Shown here piece by piece: positions 1 to 8,981 of a DNA stretch of 64,000 nucleotides. The notes below the pieces were generated by a model, which saw only the letters and a program-made list of their open reading frames with translations, was not told the DNA's origin and made no database searches. Numbering within the stretch: the first letter of the stretch is position 1; the number at the start of each line of letters is the position of its first letter. Source of the DNA: CAURNT01 sp963526495 (GTDB lineage Bacteria; Fusobacteriota; Fusobacteriia; Fusobacteriales; Leptotrichiaceae); NCBI GenBank assembly GCA_963526495.1, contig CAURNT010000003.1, positions 1 to 64,000 on the forward strand, written 5' to 3'. The translations under genes and the position numbers were made by a program.

Positions 1-728
1 CAAATGCAGTTACTGAAAATAAAATAGCAAATGATGCAGTAACATCAGCAAAAATTCAAGATGGAGCAGTAACAAAAGAAAAACTATCTAACTCTTTAAA
101 AACTAAGATTGCTGAAATCGATAATAAAGCAAATATTGATGCTACAAATATAGACACGGATAAATATATATCTAAATTAAATGAAGGAGTTAATATAGAT
201 ACTCCAACAGGTAAATTAGTTAAAGATAGTGATCTTAAAAAACACTTAGATTTAAATTACTATACAAAGTCAGAAGTTGATCGTATTAGCTCTAAATCAG
301 ATGTTGCACTTAGTGGAGTTGCTAATGCAGTTGCAATGGCTAATTTACCACAAGTATCAAGTTATAATGATTATAGACATATGGTTTCGGCTGCTTATGG
401 AAACTATGAAGGTCAAAGTGCTATATCTGTTGGATTAAGTGGAATATCTCAAAATAATAGAGTGACATATAAAGTGTCAGGTTCACTTAATACAAAAGGG
501 AAATTAGCATTAGGAGCAGGTATAGGAGTAATGATAGGTAAAGTTAAAACACCTACTATTGAAATGCCTACATCAATAAAAGATAAACTTGAAAAATCTG
601 AAAAAGAAAGACAAGAAATGCAAGTTAAATTATCAGAACAAAAAGAAATGGTAAACAAACAAGCAGAACAAATTAAAGATTTATACGAAATAATAAAAGG
701 GTTAAAAGAAGAATTGAAAAAAAGATAA
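1..728 (+). CDS. Trimeric autotransporter adhesin, C-terminal part (5' end outside window)
   Basis: The frame is open from base 3 to the TAA at 728, so the gene begins upstream of the window. Visible residues start with a stalk-like stretch containing NDAVTSAKIQDGAV-type repeats, then the YadA-type membrane anchor, which begins near base 318 at VANAVAMANLPQ and continues through the G/S-rich strands around SGSLNTKGKLALGAGIG. Anchors of this type trimerise into a 12-strand outer-membrane barrel that holds the surface stalk. After the anchor comes an unusual charged coiled coil of about 55 residues rich in E, K and Q. The anchor closely resembles that of the second autotransporter at 28966-30918. 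The ATG at 336 (MANLPQ) is internal and not a real start. A terminator follows directly. Family call is firm; the ligand is unknown. Confidence 0.85.
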   Translation, partial: NAVTENKIANDAVTSAKIQDGAVTKEKLSNSLKTKIAEIDNKANIDATNIDTDKYISKLNEGVNIDTPTGKLVKDSDLKKHLDLNYYTKSEVDRISSKSDVALSGVANAVAMANLPQVSSYNDYRHMVSAAYGNYEGQSAISVGLSGISQNNRVTYKVSGSLNTKGKLALGAGIGVMIGKVKTPTIEMPTSIKDKLEKSEKERQEMQVKLSEQKEMVNKQAEQIKDLYEIIKGLKEELKKR

Positions 729-753
729 TTTTAAATAATCCTTTATTGTGAAT

Positions 754-800
754 AATACACCATTTAACTCTTATGAGTTTAATGGTGTATTTTATTATAT
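754..800 (+). terminator. Intrinsic terminator of the first autotransporter gene
   Basis: Arms 754-770 and 775-791 pair with one mismatch around the loop TTAT (outer arm AATACACCAT), followed by a T-rich tail. It lies 26 bases after the stop codon. Confidence 0.85.
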
Positions 801-988
801 TATTAAATACTGAAAAAATTTTTAAATAATGTTTTTTATAATTTATTTCATTATTAATACAAATATTTATTAGAATTTCATAAATTTATCTTGTAAAAAG
901 TAAAAATTATAGTACGATATTGTTAGAAATATATAAAGAATTTATTTTAGAAAAAAATAAATAATATTTATAATAATTTTAATTAAGG
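801..988. other. AT-rich intergenic stretch without a recognisable gene
   Basis: About 190 bases of low-complexity AT sequence between two terminators. I see no ORF with a ribosome binding site and no convincing promoter. Because it ends in a strong terminator at 989-1024 with no gene in front, a small untranslated RNA is possible but unsupported. Confidence 0.4.
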
Positions 989-1024
989 CATGTGATTATA
1001 ATATTTTATAATCACATGTTTTTT
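989..1024 (+). terminator. Strong hairpin plus T-run, no coding gene directly upstream
   Basis: Perfect 13-bp arms 989-1001 (CATGTGATTATAA) and 1006-1018, loop TATT, then TTTTTT. The flanks continue the symmetry (AATTAA on the left, TTAATT on the right), so it could also act on the minus strand. No gene ends between 792 and 989. Confidence 0.75.
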
Positions 1025-1068
1025 AATTAAATAAAATTTGGGTAACGATTGACGGTTGATTGGTATTC

Positions 1069-1097
1069 TTGACAATATATTAATTTTGGAGTATTAT
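1069..1097 (+). promoter_or_regulatory. Promoter of the toxin-antitoxin operon
   Basis: TTGACA at 1069-1074, 17-base spacer, TATTAT at 1092-1097. It lies just downstream of the terminator at 989-1024 and about 30 bases before the toxin start. Confidence 0.8.
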
Positions 1098-1125
1098 TAT
1101 TAATAATAATTGGGGGGGTGAAAAT

Positions 1126-1494
1126 TTGGTGAGTGGTGAAACTGATATAAATGAAATAAGTTTATATCTTATTAAAATTAAAAAATTATTATCTAGTGGG
1201 AAGTATGATTTTGTACCAAGGAAGAAGAATTTAGACTCTTTATCAACGTTAGGTTTTACAATAGAAGATGTTAAAGATAGTATTTTTGAATTAGTTGAAG
1301 ATGATTATTATAGTGGACCTGAAGAAGATTATGATAAAGATAAAATTGGTAAAATATGGGTATTTAAGAAAAAACTAGAAGGTTATAAATTTTATATTAA
1401 ATTAAAAATTGTAAGTGAAGATAATAATGATATTTTAAGATGTATTAGTTTTCATAAAGACAAATATAAGGAGGGTGGAGATGAAATATTGTGA
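1126..1494 (+). CDS. MqsR-like toxin of a type II toxin-antitoxin pair
   Basis: A 122-residue protein whose pattern follows MqsR, a ribosome-associated-type mRNA interferase: an N-terminal helix (LIKIKKLLSSGK), a LGFTIEDVKDSIFEL helix, a DDYYSGPEEDYD segment that parallels the DFYKSMTTYSD segment of MqsR, an IWVFKKKL strand, and the strands FYIKLKIV and ISFHKDK at the end. Start is TTG at 1126 or GTG at 1129; no ATG fits. The ribosome binding site is a run of seven G (1112-1118) followed by TGA. The gene overlaps the antitoxin by 14 bases, indicating translational coupling. Toxin-first order matches mqsRA. Family assignment rests on motif order only, so activity is inferred. Confidence 0.65.
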   Translation: MVSGETDINEISLYLIKIKKLLSSGKYDFVPRKKNLDSLSTLGFTIEDVKDSIFELVEDDYYSGPEEDYDKDKIGKIWVFKKKLEGYKFYIKLKIVSEDNNDILRCISFHKDKYKEGGDEIL

Positions 1495-2476
1495 AATGTG
1501 TGATAGTAATTTTGAAAAAAAAATAATAACGAAAAATGAAATTTTTAAAGTTTTTGATGATGAAATTGAAGTAGAAACACAAGTATTAACTTGTGGAAAT
1601 TGTGGAAGTGATATATATGATGAAAATCTTGATAATAAAACACTTTTGAAAGTATATAATGAATATCGGAAAAAACATAAATTATTATTACCAGATGAAA
1701 TAAAAAATATAAGAGAAACTTATGGATTGAGTCAAACATCTTTTTCAAAACTTTTAAATTGGAAAGATAAAACGATTCAAAGATATGAAAGAGGAGCTAT
1801 TCAAGATAAAATTCATAATAGTCTACTTTTATTTTTGAAAAAACCAGAAAATATGAAAATGTTTATTGAACAAAATGAAATAAATTTAGATGAAGAGCAA
1901 TTAACTATATTAAATAAAAAAATAGATGAATTAATATATAATAATAAAGAATCTAATCTATATGATTATTTTTTAAAAATGCCATCAATTGAAAATGGAT
2001 TTAAGTGTTTTGATTATGAAAAAATTAAAGGTATGGTTTTATTTTTTGCTAATAAAAATAAAAATTTATTGAAAACAAAATTAATGAAATTATTAAATTA
2101 TTCAGATATGATATTTTATAAAGAAAATTCAATTTCTATGTCGGGATTAAGTTATCTACACTACCCTTTTGGTCCAGTTCCAGAAAATTTTGATATTTTA
2201 ATTGGATTATTAGTTAAAGATAAGATAATAAATGTAAATGTTGAATATAATTCTAATTATGAGTCGCATCAAATTATTCCCAATTTTGATAATTATAATA
2301 AATATATTAATGATGATAAAGAATTAGAAGTTTTAGAAAGGGTATATATTAAATTTAAAAATTTCACTTCTTCACAAATATCTGATTATTCACATGAAGA
2401 AAAAGGATATTTTTCAACTAAAAAAGATGAAATAATATCATTTGAGTATGCTCGATATATAGATTTAGATAGATAA
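1481..2476 (+). CDS. MqsA-like antitoxin fused to a Panacea (DUF4065/SocA) domain
   Basis: A 331-residue protein in three parts. Residues 1-45 hold a YgiT/MqsA-type zinc finger (CEMC and CGNC pairs). Residues 70-120 form a Xre-like helix-turn-helix (IRETYGLSQTSFSKLLNWKDKTIQRYERG). Residues about 165-330 resemble the Panacea domain found in many toxin-neutralising proteins (LMKLLNYSDMIFYKE, then the conserved YPFGPVPENFD). The ATG at 1481 is preceded by AAGGAGGG at 1468-1475, so it is preferred over the upstream GTG at 1475. It should neutralise the neighbouring MqsR-like toxin and probably represses the operon through the helix-turn-helix. A terminator follows. Confidence 0.75.
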   Translation: MKYCEMCDSNFEKKIITKNEIFKVFDDEIEVETQVLTCGNCGSDIYDENLDNKTLLKVYNEYRKKHKLLLPDEIKNIRETYGLSQTSFSKLLNWKDKTIQRYERGAIQDKIHNSLLLFLKKPENMKMFIEQNEINLDEEQLTILNKKIDELIYNNKESNLYDYFLKMPSIENGFKCFDYEKIKGMVLFFANKNKNLLKTKLMKLLNYSDMIFYKENSISMSGLSYLHYPFGPVPENFDILIGLLVKDKIINVNVEYNSNYESHQIIPNFDNYNKYINDDKELEVLERVYIKFKNFTSSQISDYSHEEKGYFSTKKDEIISFEYARYIDLDR

Positions 2477-2479
2477 TTA

Positions 2480-2508
2480 AATAGAGAGGTAAGTCTCTCT
2501 ATTTTAAT
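2480..2508 (+). terminator. Terminator of the toxin-antitoxin operon
   Basis: Arms AATAGAGAG (2480-2488) and CTCTCTATT (2495-2503) with a six-base loop and T-rich tail. Confidence 0.85.
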
Positions 2509-2538
2509 TTAGGAAGTGAAAATAATCTTATATATTTG

Positions 2539-2568
2539 TTGTAATTCTATACTTAAATATGGTAAAAT
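2539..2568 (+). promoter_or_regulatory. Candidate promoter of the pnp operon
   Basis: TTGTAA at 2539-2544, 18-base spacer, TAAAAT at 2563-2568. It sits upstream of the long leader hairpin at 2581-2646. Confidence 0.55.
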
Positions 2569-2580
2569 TAAAGTAATATA

Positions 2581-2646
2581 AAGAGTTAGGAGTAAGTAAT
2601 TTCAAAGTGCTTTTAAGGAGCTTTTTGATGTTATTTGCTCACTCTT
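2581..2646 (+). promoter_or_regulatory. Long leader hairpin upstream of pnp
   Basis: AAGAGT (2581-2586) pairs with ACTCTT (2641-2646); GAG (2590-2592) with CTC (2638-2640); and 2593-2599 with 2631-2637, with further pairing inside. The hairpin ends nine bases before the AGGAGG of pnp. In E. coli a hairpin in the pnp leader is cut by RNase III and then allows PNPase autoregulation; a similar role here is inference by position. Confidence 0.5.
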
Positions 2647-2664
2647 TAAAAATTAGGAGGTATT

Positions 2665-4833
2665 ATGTTTGATAAAAAAACTTATAAATTAAATGCAGGT
2701 AATGAAATAATTACTGTAGAAACTGGAGAAGTTGCAAGACAGGCAGGAGGGTCTGTTTTAATTAGTAAAGGAGATACAACATTATTAGTTACGGCAACTA
2801 GAAGTAAGGATGTTAAGGAATGACAAGATTTCTTCCCATTAACAGTAGACTATATTGAAAAATTCTATTCAACTGGTAAATTTCCAGGAGGTTTTATTAA
2901 AAGAGAATCTAAGCCTTCAACAGAAGAAGTTTTAATTTCAAGACTTATAGACAGACCTATAAGACCTTTATTCCCAGAAGGATTCTTTAATGGAGTTCAT
3001 ATTGTTGTAAACGTTATATCTTTTGACGGTGTAAATATGCCAGAAGATATAGCAACAGTAGGAGTTTCATTTGCTTTAGGATTATCTGATATTCCATTTG
3101 CAGGACCTGTAGCAGGTGTTACAGTTGGATATATTAATGGAGAATATGTTTTAAATCCTAAAGGAGAAGATAGAGAAAATACTAAAATATATTTATCAGT
3201 TGCAGGTACAAAGACTGCTGTAACTATGGTTGAGGCAGGATCTAGTGAAGTTACAGAGGAAGAAATGCTAGGTGCTATAATATTTGGACATGATAATATT
3301 AAAAAATTATGTGAAGAACAAGAAAATATATTAAATGAATTAAATATTGAAAAAATGGAATTTGTAGCTCCAGTTGCTGATGAAAGAGTTAGAAACTTTT
3401 TAGATCAATATGTTGGAGAGTTAAAAGAAGCTATACTTGTTCCAGGAAAACTTGAAAAATATGAAGCTATAGATAAGTTAGAAGAATCATTACTTGAAGT
3501 ATTTAAGTTTAATATGGCAAAAGAAATTATGAGTAGAGAATTAACTGAAGAAGAAAAATTAGCTGAATTAATAGGAGCTTCTAAAACTAAATCACTAGAT
3601 ACTTTAGTTAAAGAATTTAAAAATTATTACCACGATTTAGAAAAGAAAATAGTAAGAGAATTAATAATATTTGATAAGTATAGAGCAGATGGAAGAAAGA
3701 TTGATGAAATTAGACCTCTTGATGCAAAGGTAGATATATTAAAAATGCCACATGGATCAGCCCTATTTACTCGTGGAGAAACACAAGCTTTAGTTACTGC
3801 TACATTAGGATCTAAAGAAGATGAACAAATTATAGATGGAATAGAAGGGGAATATACTAAAAAATTCTTCTTGCATTATAATTTCCCACCATTTTCAGTA
3901 GGAGAAGCAGGATTTATGCGTGCTCCGGGTAGAAGAGAATTAGGACATGGGAATCTTGCTGAAAGAGCCCTAAAAGCTGTAATGCCAAGTATTGATGATT
4001 TCCCATATACAGTAAGGGTAGTCTCAGAAATTACAGAATCTAATGGTTCATCATCTCAAGCTTCAATTTGTGGAGGATCTCTTGCTTTAATGGCAGCAGG
4101 TGTACCTATAAAGGGAACTGTTGCAGGTATTGCTATGGGATTAATTAAAGAAGGTGATGATTTCACAGTATTAACAGATATACAAGGATTAGAAGATCAT
4201 TTAGGTGATATGGACTTTAAAGTTGCAGGAACTAGAGAGGGTATAACTGCTATACAAATGGATATTAAGATAGAAGGTATTACAAGAGAAATAATGGAGA
4301 TAGCATTAAAACAAGCACATAGTGCTAGAATGCACATAATAGATGTTATGGAAAAAGCAATACCTGAACCAAGAAAAGAATTACATGCTAATGCACCTAA
4401 GATAATTAATTTAAAGATTTCACCTAATAAAATTGCAGCTCTTATAGGTCCTGCTGGTAAAACAATAAAGGCAATAATAGAGGAAACTGAAGTTAAAATA
4501 GATGTAGATGATGATGGTCGTGTAGCTATATTTGGTACAGATATGGATAAAATGAATAGGGCTTTAGAACTTGTAAAACAATATACATTTATTGCAGAAG
4601 TAGGACAAGTATTTAAAGGTCGTGTTACAAAATTAGCTAAATTTGGAGCTTTTGTTGAAGTCGTGCCAGGAACTGAAGGATTACTTCATATATCAGAAAT
4701 TAGTAACAAGAGAATAAAAGAGGTTGAAGAAGTTCTTAAAGTTAATGATATTGTAGATGTAAAAGTAATAGCAGTTGAAGATGATAAATTTAGTTTAAGT
4801 ATGAAAGCATTGTTAAAAAAAGAGGAGGAATAA
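2665..4833 (+). pseudogene. pnp: Polynucleotide phosphorylase gene interrupted by an in-frame TGA at codon 53
   Basis: Read from ATG 2665 (AGGAGG at 2655-2660) the frame encodes a full-length 722-codon PNPase, the phosphate-dependent 3'-to-5' exoribonuclease, except that codon 53 (2821-2823) is TGA. On both sides the family sequence is intact in the same frame: LLVTATRSKDVKE before, QDFFPLTVDYIEKFYSTGKF after. Domains in order are RNase PH 1, a helical linker, RNase PH 2, a KH domain around residue 595 (LIGPAGKTIKAI) and an S1 domain from about residue 645. Glycine (GGA) would be usual here, so one G-to-T change explains the stop. The first downstream ATG is 3037, which would lose most of the first RNase PH domain. 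Real mutation and sequence error are both possible. Confidence 0.8.
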
Positions 4834-4834
4834 A

Positions 4835-5434
4835 ATGAAAAATTTAAATTTACCAAATAAATTAACAGTTTTAAGATTAATATTAACACCAATTTTAGTA
4901 TTTCTTTTATTATTAAGATTTGGTTATATAGATTCTAATGTAGTTTTAAGAAGTGGCTTTTTATCTATTCTTTCTTCGGCTATACTTTATTTAAGTACAG
5001 TAATATTATTTATTTTTATATCATTAACTGATTTTTTTGATGGATACATTGCAAGAAGAGATAATTTAGTAACTAATTTTGGTAAATTGATGGATCCAAT
5101 AGCAGATAAAATATTTGTATTTTCAATATTGATAGTATTAGTAAGATACAATTTATTATCAGTATGGTTTGTTTTAATCTTACTTTCTCGTGAATTTGTT
5201 GTTGTTGCCATTAGAACACTAATAGTAGAAAATGGTGGAGAAATAGTGGCTGCGTCAAATGTTGCAAAATTAAAAACTGCTACACAAATGCTAGCCATCT
5301 TATTTATTATATTATTTTCATTTGGTAAAATAGCTAATAGTATAGTAATGTTACCATCAGTAATATTATCTTTAATATCTATGTATGAATATTACAAAAT
5401 GGGTGAAATTTATTTATGGAAGGATAATAAATAG
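4835..5434 (+). CDS. pgsA: CDP-diacylglycerol-glycerol-3-phosphate 3-phosphatidyltransferase
   Basis: A 199-residue membrane enzyme that joins CDP-diacylglycerol and glycerol-3-phosphate, the committed step toward phosphatidylglycerol. The CDP-alcohol phosphotransferase signature DG-x2-AR-x8-G-x3-D-x3-D is complete in DFFDGYIARRDN...FGKLMDPIADK. The N-terminal LPNKLTVLRLILTPI is typical of PgsA. Several hydrophobic segments span the protein. It starts two bases after the pnp stop with a GAGGAGG site inside the end of pnp and overlaps the next gene by one base, so it is part of the pnp operon. Confidence 0.93.
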   Translation: MKNLNLPNKLTVLRLILTPILVFLLLLRFGYIDSNVVLRSGFLSILSSAILYLSTVILFIFISLTDFFDGYIARRDNLVTNFGKLMDPIADKIFVFSILIVLVRYNLLSVWFVLILLSREFVVVAIRTLIVENGGEIVAASNVAKLKTATQMLAILFIILFSFGKIANSIVMLPSVILSLISMYEYYKMGEIYLWKDNK

Positions 5435-8043
5435 TGGAATTTAAGAAAAGTATAAATGAAGTATTAAAAGAGCAAAATGTAAATAGTAAAGTTGGTCTTT
5501 CGGATTCAGAAGTTAATGAAAGACTTCAAAAATATGGAGAAAATAAATTAGATGAAGTTAAGAAAAAAACTTTACTCCAAAGGTTCATATATCAACTTAA
5601 AGATGTAATGATATACGTACTTTTAATCGCCTCTGTAATAAATGTAATAGCTCATGGAATAGATGGGTTAACAGAGGCAGTTATAATACTTATGGTAGTA
5701 TTAATTAATGCTGTTGTGGGAGTAGTTCAAGAATCTCGTGCTGAAAAAACTTTAGAAGCTTTAAAAGAATTATCTACTCCACGTGCTATAGTAAGAAGAA
5801 ATGGTGAAGTTATAGAAATAGATTCTAAAGAATTAGTTCCTGGAGATATAGTAATAATAGATGCAGGTAGATATATACCAGCTGATTTAAGATTAATAGA
5901 AACACAAAATTTACAAGTTGAAGAATCAGCATTTACTGGAGAATCGCATGCAGTTAATAAAGATGCTAATTTTATAGCACAAGACCATAATATACCTATG
6001 GGAGATAAAATAAATCTTGCATATTCATCAACTCTTGCAACTTATGGAAGAGGAGAAGGAGTAGTTATAGGTACAGGAATGAATACAGAAATTGGGAAGA
6101 TTGCTAAAGCCTTAACGAGTGAAGATGATAATGAAACACCACTTCAAAGAAAATTAGATATTTTAGGTAAAACATTAGGATATATTGCAATGATTGTATG
6201 TTTTGTAATATTTATACTTGGAGTATTGCAAGGTAGATCATCCCTTGATATGTTAATTACAGCTGTTTCATTAGCAGTTGCAGCTATTCCTGAAGGTCTA
6301 GTTGCAATAGTGGCTATAGTTCTTTCAACAGGTGTAACTAGAATGTCTAAAAATAATGCAATAGTTAAAAGGCTTCCAGCTGTTGAAACTTTAGGTTCTG
6401 TTAATGTTATATGTTCAGATAAAACTGGAACTTTAACACAAAATAAGATGACAGTAGTACAAGAGTATAGTTTAGCAAGTAACAATGATATTTTAAGAAA
6501 AGGTTTAATGCTTTCATCTGATGCAACAGAAATAATAGGAGATCCAACAGAGATAGCTCTTGTTGTTAATGCTATAAAACATGGATTTAATCAAATAGAA
6601 TTGAATAACAAGTATAAAAGAGTTAATGAATTTGCTTTTGATTCAGATAGAAAATTAATGTCAACACTTCATGTAAATGGAGATAAATATATTAGTTATA
6701 CTAAAGGAGCAATAGAAGATATTATAAATATTTCTAAATATATTTTAGTTGGTGATGAAGTAGTTGAATTAACAAAAGAATATAAAGAAAATATATTAAG
6801 TAAAAGTATAGAAATGTCAAATAAGGCATTAAGAGTTTTAGGATTGGGTTACAAATTATCTGATAGATTTTTAGAATCAAATGAACTTGAAAACAATTTA
6901 ATTTTAGTTGGAATAGTAGGTATGATAGATCCACCTAGAGAAGAAGTAAAAGCTTCTATTTCAAAAGCTCAAAAAGCTGGTATAAAAGTAGTTATGATAA
7001 CAGGAGACCATAAAAATACAGCAGTTGCAATAGCTAAAGAATTAAATATAGCAAAAAGTATAGAAGAAAGTATTACGGGACCTGAAATAGATAAATTAGA
7101 TGAAAAAGAATTTTTTGAAAATATAGAAAAATATTCTGTATTTGCAAGAGTTTCACCAGAGCATAAGGTAAATATTGTTTCAGCTCTTAAAGCTAAAGGA
7201 AATATAGTATCTATGACAGGAGATGGTGTTAATGATGCACCATCATTAAAAAGAGCGGATATAGGTGTTGCAATGGGAATAACAGGGACTGATGTTTCAA
7301 AAGGTGCAGCAGATATGATATTACTTGATGATAATTTTACAACTATAGTTGAAGCTGTTAAAGAAGGTAGAAATATATACAATAATATTAAAAAGACTAT
7401 AATGTTTTTACTTTCATGTAATTTAGGTGAAGTAATTTCTATATTTGTAGCAACTTTATTTGCTTTTCCAACTCCACTTGTAGCAACTCAATTATTATGG
7501 ATTAATTTAGTAACGGATACTTTACCTGCAATATCTTTAGGATTAGATCCAGGTAATGATGATGTTATGAATGAAAATCCTCGTCCAGTAAGTGAAAGTT
7601 TCTTTGCAAAAGGAGCTGGACTTCGTGCTATAATAGGAGGAACATTAATAGGAGTATTTACTTTACTTGCATTTATCATAGGACTTATAGAAAAAGATAT
7701 TACTACTATTTCTGCAATGCGTATGGCAAGTGTTGAGGCTTTAACACATGCAAGAACTATGTCATTTATTGTTTTAACTGTTTCGCAGTTATTTTATGCA
7801 TATACAATGAGAGTTGATAATGTATCAACATTTAAAATAGGAATATTTAAAAATAAATATTTAAATATATCTGTAATTATTGGTTTAGTTTTACAGATAT
7901 TATTGATAAATACAACAGGAGTAGCTAAAATATTTAATGTACAAAGTTTAAATATATCTGATTGGGATATAGTTATAATATTTGCTTTGATACCTTTTGT
8001 AATTAATGAATTAATTAAAACATTTGTGAAATTTGAAAAATAA
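5434..8043 (+). CDS. Calcium-type cation-transporting P-type ATPase
   Basis: An 869-residue P2-type ATPase. Motifs in order: TGES in the actuator domain, PEGL in the fourth membrane helix, the phosphorylation site CSDKTGTLTQNKM with Asp329, KGAIE (nucleotide domain), TGD, and the hinge GDGVNDAPSLKRADIGVAMG. The sixth-helix motif NLVTDTLPAISLGLDP and the PEGL motif resemble SERCA/PMR1 calcium pumps, so calcium (possibly manganese) export is the likely job. The GTG start at 5434 overlaps the pgsA TAG by one base and is preceded by GGAAGG. Substrate is inferred from motifs. Confidence 0.88.
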   Translation: MEFKKSINEVLKEQNVNSKVGLSDSEVNERLQKYGENKLDEVKKKTLLQRFIYQLKDVMIYVLLIASVINVIAHGIDGLTEAVIILMVVLINAVVGVVQESRAEKTLEALKELSTPRAIVRRNGEVIEIDSKELVPGDIVIIDAGRYIPADLRLIETQNLQVEESAFTGESHAVNKDANFIAQDHNIPMGDKINLAYSSTLATYGRGEGVVIGTGMNTEIGKIAKALTSEDDNETPLQRKLDILGKTLGYIAMIVCFVIFILGVLQGRSSLDMLITAVSLAVAAIPEGLVAIVAIVLSTGVTRMSKNNAIVKRLPAVETLGSVNVICSDKTGTLTQNKMTVVQEYSLASNNDILRKGLMLSSDATEIIGDPTEIALVVNAIKHGFNQIELNNKYKRVNEFAFDSDRKLMSTLHVNGDKYISYTKGAIEDIINISKYILVGDEVVELTKEYKENILSKSIEMSNKALRVLGLGYKLSDRFLESNELENNLILVGIVGMIDPPREEVKASISKAQKAGIKVVMITGDHKNTAVAIAKELNIAKSIEESITGPEIDKLDEKEFFENIEKYSVFARVSPEHKVNIVSALKAKGNIVSMTGDGVNDAPSLKRADIGVAMGITGTDVSKGAADMILLDDNFTTIVEAVKEGRNIYNNIKKTIMFLLSCNLGEVISIFVATLFAFPTPLVATQLLWINLVTDTLPAISLGLDPGNDDVMNENPRPVSESFFAKGAGLRAIIGGTLIGVFTLLAFIIGLIEKDITTISAMRMASVEALTHARTMSFIVLTVSQLFYAYTMRVDNVSTFKIGIFKNKYLNISVIIGLVLQILLINTTGVAKIFNVQSLNISDWDIVIIFALIPFVINELIKTFVKFEK

Positions 8044-8056
8044 AAAGAGGTGTATT

Positions 8057-8974
8057 ATGAGGAAATATATATATATATTAAGCACATTTTTATTTTTATC
8101 TTGTTTTAATCAAGTATCTAAAATAGAAAAAGTAGAAAATAGTAGTGCTGAGGATATAGAAGTTGAAATAGTTAAAAAAAAATCCTCATATTTAAATAAT
8201 AATTTAATATTACAAAATAATAATTTAAAGGAAAATTTTTCTGAATACGAATTAGATGAATTTAAGGCTATGAATATATCGCCAACAGAAGTGATAAAAT
8301 TAATAAAAAAATCAAAAGAAGGAGATGTTGTGGCAATCAATACTCTTTCATATGTTTATTATTTAATAGAAGATAATGTTAAATTGAGAGAAGTATTAGA
8401 AATGGGATCAAAATTAGGAAACACAGATTCCATATTTAATTTAATATTGCTTGAAATAGAAGATTTTAATTATGATGAAGCTCTTAATTTAATTTCTAAA
8501 TTACCTAAGGGATATAAAAGTAACGAAATTAAAAATATTAAAATAGAAATATATTTAGATAAGGCTACTCAAGGATTAAGAAAAAAAAATAATAATGAAG
8601 TATTGGTTAATTTAATTAAAGCATATAATTTGGGTCAAAAAGAGTTGGATTATGAAATAGCTAAAATTTATAAAACAAGAAAAGATATTTCAAATACATT
8701 GAAATGGTTAAATTTATCTGCAAAAAGAAATAATATTATAGCAATAAAGGAATTAGCTATAATGTATTCTAAAATGAATGATACACAAAATGCTATAAAA
8801 TTTTATACTATATTATATAATAACGGAGATATTGAATATGCTAAAAATATATTTAATGAGTATACAAAGACTTTGGATAATAAGAATATAATAAAATGGT
8901 ATAATATATCTAAAAAATTAGGTTTGATTAAAGAAAATTCAGAAATTGAAAAATTAATTGAACTATATGAATAG
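8057..8974 (+). CDS. Lipoprotein with TPR/Sel1-like helical repeats
   Basis: A 305-residue protein starting at ATG 8057, which has AAAGAGGTG upstream; longer readings begin inside the end of the ATPase gene and lack such a site. The N-terminus MRKYIYILSTFLFLSCFNQ has a signal peptide with lipobox and Cys around residue 16. The rest is helical with repeat-like units (EVLEMGSKLGNTDSIFNLILLEIE, LKWLNLSAKRNNIIAIKELAIMYSKMND) that resemble Sel1/TPR motifs, usually protein-interaction scaffolds. It lies between the ATPase and the carboxypeptidase in one operon, so an envelope role is plausible. Exact function is not recognised. Confidence 0.7.
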   Translation: MRKYIYILSTFLFLSCFNQVSKIEKVENSSAEDIEVEIVKKKSSYLNNNLILQNNNLKENFSEYELDEFKAMNISPTEVIKLIKKSKEGDVVAINTLSYVYYLIEDNVKLREVLEMGSKLGNTDSIFNLILLEIEDFNYDEALNLISKLPKGYKSNEIKNIKIEIYLDKATQGLRKKNNNEVLVNLIKAYNLGQKELDYEIAKIYKTRKDISNTLKWLNLSAKRNNIIAIKELAIMYSKMNDTQNAIKFYTILYNNGDIEYAKNIFNEYTKTLDNKNIIKWYNISKKLGLIKENSEIEKLIELYE

Positions 8975-8981
8975 GAGAAAT

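Noticed and set aside
2821..2823. TGA recoded as glycine, tryptophan or selenocysteine in pnp
   Set aside because: TGA terminates several genes in the window, the position is not cysteine in PNPases, and no selenocysteine hairpin is evident. Mutation or sequence error is simpler.
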